From an uncultured Lachnospiraceae bacterium (GTDB lineage Bacteria > Bacillota > Clostridia > Lachnospirales > Lachnospiraceae), in contig CALZMS010000068.1 in NCBI GenBank assembly GCA_945788595.1, positions 1 to 6,069 of the forward strand: 6,069 nucleotides of DNA. Reading direction: 5' to 3'. A model generated the notes under the pieces. It ran no database searches and was not told the origin of the DNA. It saw only the letters and a list, made by a program, of their open reading frames with translations. The translations under genes and the position numbers were made by a program. Shown here piece by piece: positions 4,929 to 6,069 of the stretch. Position 1 is the first letter of the stretch. The number at the start of each line of letters is the position of its first letter.

Positions 4929-6069
4929 TCAGATTACACGTCTTACAGCCAGGATCGTACGATAAGCTGCATTGTAGCTGATCTTGATGCCGTCCTTTTT
5001 GTTGCTGGCGTGAACAATGGCGCCGCCGCCCATGTAAATAGCTACATGACCGGAGTAGCAGATGATATCACCCGGCATAGCGTCGGAATAGGAAACACCC
5101 ACACCACAGCTTCTCATAGCGGAAGAAGAATGCGGCAAACTGACACCGAAGTGTGCGTATACGGATTTAATAAATCCGGAACAGTCCGCACCGTTGGTCA
5201 GGCTTTCTCCGCCCCATACGTACGGATTGCCTACAAACTGTGTAGCGTATGCCACTACGGCGCTTCCCTTACCGCTGTAGCTCGGTTTGGAAGTGCTTCC
5301 GGAAGATGAGCTGCCGGAGGATGAACTTCCAGAGGATGAGCTGCCGGAGGATGAACTTCCGGAGGATGAACTGCTGGAAGATGAACTTCCTTTATTGGAT
5401 GCTGCAGCTTTTTTTGCCGCCTCTTCCGCAGCTTTTCTCTCTGCCTCAGCACGTTTCTTGGCTTCCTCAGCTGCCTTTCTGGCTGCCTCCTGGGCTGCTT
5501 TTTCCTGCTGGATCTGACGGATCTGCGCAGACTGCTGTCGGATCAGGTCGGAATACTCCTGGGCCTTTTTCTCAGCGGCACTGATCTCGTACGCATAATT
5601 GGCGCTGGTCTTTTTCTTCTTTTCCAAAGCAGCATTTAAAGCTTCCTCTTCTTCCTCGTTCTCTTCCTTCATGGTAACGAGCTCGGCTTTTTCGTCTTCC
5701 AGATTTCTTTCCAGCTGCTGTACATTCTCTACAGTCTCTACATATGTATCCAGAGCTTTTCGATCATAATCGTAAATCTCCTGGGTGTATTCTGCCTTAT
5801 TCAGCAGATTGGAGATATTGGCATCGGAAAGGATCATTTCTGCCCAGGCAACGCTGCCTCCGTTTTCATATATATAAGCGATACGGGTCTTCATAGACTC
5901 ATACTGCTCCTGCTGATCAGCCTGCGCGGTCTCCAGTTCTTCTTTCGTAGCCTCGATGTCCGCTTCTTTATCTTCGATATCGGCTTTGAGCGTCTTGATC
6001 TCTGTCATCAGCTCTACAAGATCAGCATCCATCTGATCGATTTCTTTCTGCAGAGCGGCTTTCTTCTGT
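4929..6069 (-). CDS. Secreted NlpC/P60 peptidoglycan hydrolase with coiled coil (partial, 5' end off window)
   Basis: Cell-wall endopeptidase of the PcsB/CwlO-like architecture, predicted to be exported and to cut peptidoglycan stem peptides during growth or division. Numbering from the first in-window Met (6032): coiled coil about 1-172, an Ala/Glu/Lys-rich helix about 173-212, a Ser/Gly linker 215-248, and an NlpC/P60 domain about 256-367. Catalytic residues are C284 in GADCSGF, H329 in SGHVAIYMG and H341 in VHASN. YVWGGES (271-277) is the usual lead-in to the domain. The frame stays open upstream of that Met for 12 further codons (QKKAALQKEIDQ) to the window edge, with no ribosome binding site. 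So 6032 is an internal Met, and the signal peptide and the start of the coiled coil lie outside. It is convergent with the ROK gene, has its own terminator and no evident link to the sugar operon. Confidence 0.95.
   Translation of the reverse strand, partial: QKKAALQKEIDQMDADLVELMTEIKTLKADIEDKEADIEATKEELETAQADQQEQYESMKTRIAYIYENGGSVAWAEMILSDANISNLLNKAEYTQEIYDYDRKALDTYVETVENVQQLERNLEDEKAELVTMKEENEEEEEALNAALEKKKKTSANYAYEISAAEKKAQEYSDLIRQQSAQIRQIQQEKAAQEAARKAAEEAKKRAEAERKAAEEAAKKAAASNKGSSSSSSSSSGSSSSGSSSSGSSSSGSSSSGSTSKPSYSGKGSAVVAYATQFVGNPYVWGGESLTNGADCSGFIKSVYAHFGVSLPHSSSAMRSCGVGVSYSDAMPGDIICYSGHVAIYMGGGAIVHASNKKDGIKISYNAAYRTILAVRRVI
5301..5390 (-). repeat. Six 15-base tandem repeats encoding the GSSSS linker
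   Basis: Exactly 90 bases made of six 15-base units close to GGAAGTTCATCCTCC, in frame with the hydrolase gene and encoding GSSSS. In the second unit the glycine codon is AGC (Ser), which yields the nine-serine run. The last four units alternate GGA-AGT and GGC-AGC beginnings, giving a 30-base higher-order period. A degenerate seventh unit (GSTS) follows. The linker should be flexible and tether the catalytic domain to the coiled coil. Confidence 0.9.

Noticed and set aside
5287..5517. Plus-strand ELPED repeat protein and similar His/Pro-rich frames
   Set aside because: These frames exist only because the 15-base linker repeats are open in several frames; the sense frame encodes the NlpC/P60 linker.

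Overview
The window looks like chromosomal DNA from a low-to-mid GC Firmicute, most likely a gut-type Lachnospiraceae/Clostridia. This is inferred from the split transketolase, the short TalC/FSA-type transaldolase, strong AGGAGG-type ribosome binding sites and a PcsB/CwlO-like NlpC/P60 hydrolase. Nothing in the window fixes the species. No tRNA, rRNA, CRISPR or mobile element was seen.

Layout. Positions 1-3157 carry four genes on the minus strand, read right to left: ribulose-phosphate 3-epimerase (rpe, 3157-2495), a transaldolase (2426-1773), the N-terminal transketolase subunit (1696-857) and the C-terminal transketolase subunit (869 to beyond position 1, 3' end missing). Together they make most of the non-oxidative pentose phosphate pathway; the ribose-5-phosphate isomerase step is not in the window. 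Gaps are 68 and 76 bases, then a 13-base overlap between the two transketolase halves, so this is almost certainly one operon.

Positions 3158-3625 are a 468-base AT-rich divergent control region. It holds three near-consensus sigma-A-type promoters (two towards rpe, one towards the regulator), AT-rich palindromes placed as operators, a cre-like site on the proximal start site, and a GC-richer, hairpin-rich stretch ending in a terminator-like stem plus T-run on the minus strand. That last element could be a structured leader or a small RNA and is the least explained part of the window.

Positions 3626-4837 encode a plus-strand ROK-family transcriptional regulator (winged HTH plus sugar-sensing ROK domain, kinase residues lost). 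It is divergent to the pentose phosphate operon and is the obvious candidate for its controller.

After a short convergent gap with an intrinsic terminator for the minus strand, positions 4929-6069 encode the C-terminal part of a secreted NlpC/P60 peptidoglycan hydrolase with an N-terminal coiled coil and a GSSSS-repeat linker. Its 5' end lies outside the window and it appears functionally separate from the sugar operon.
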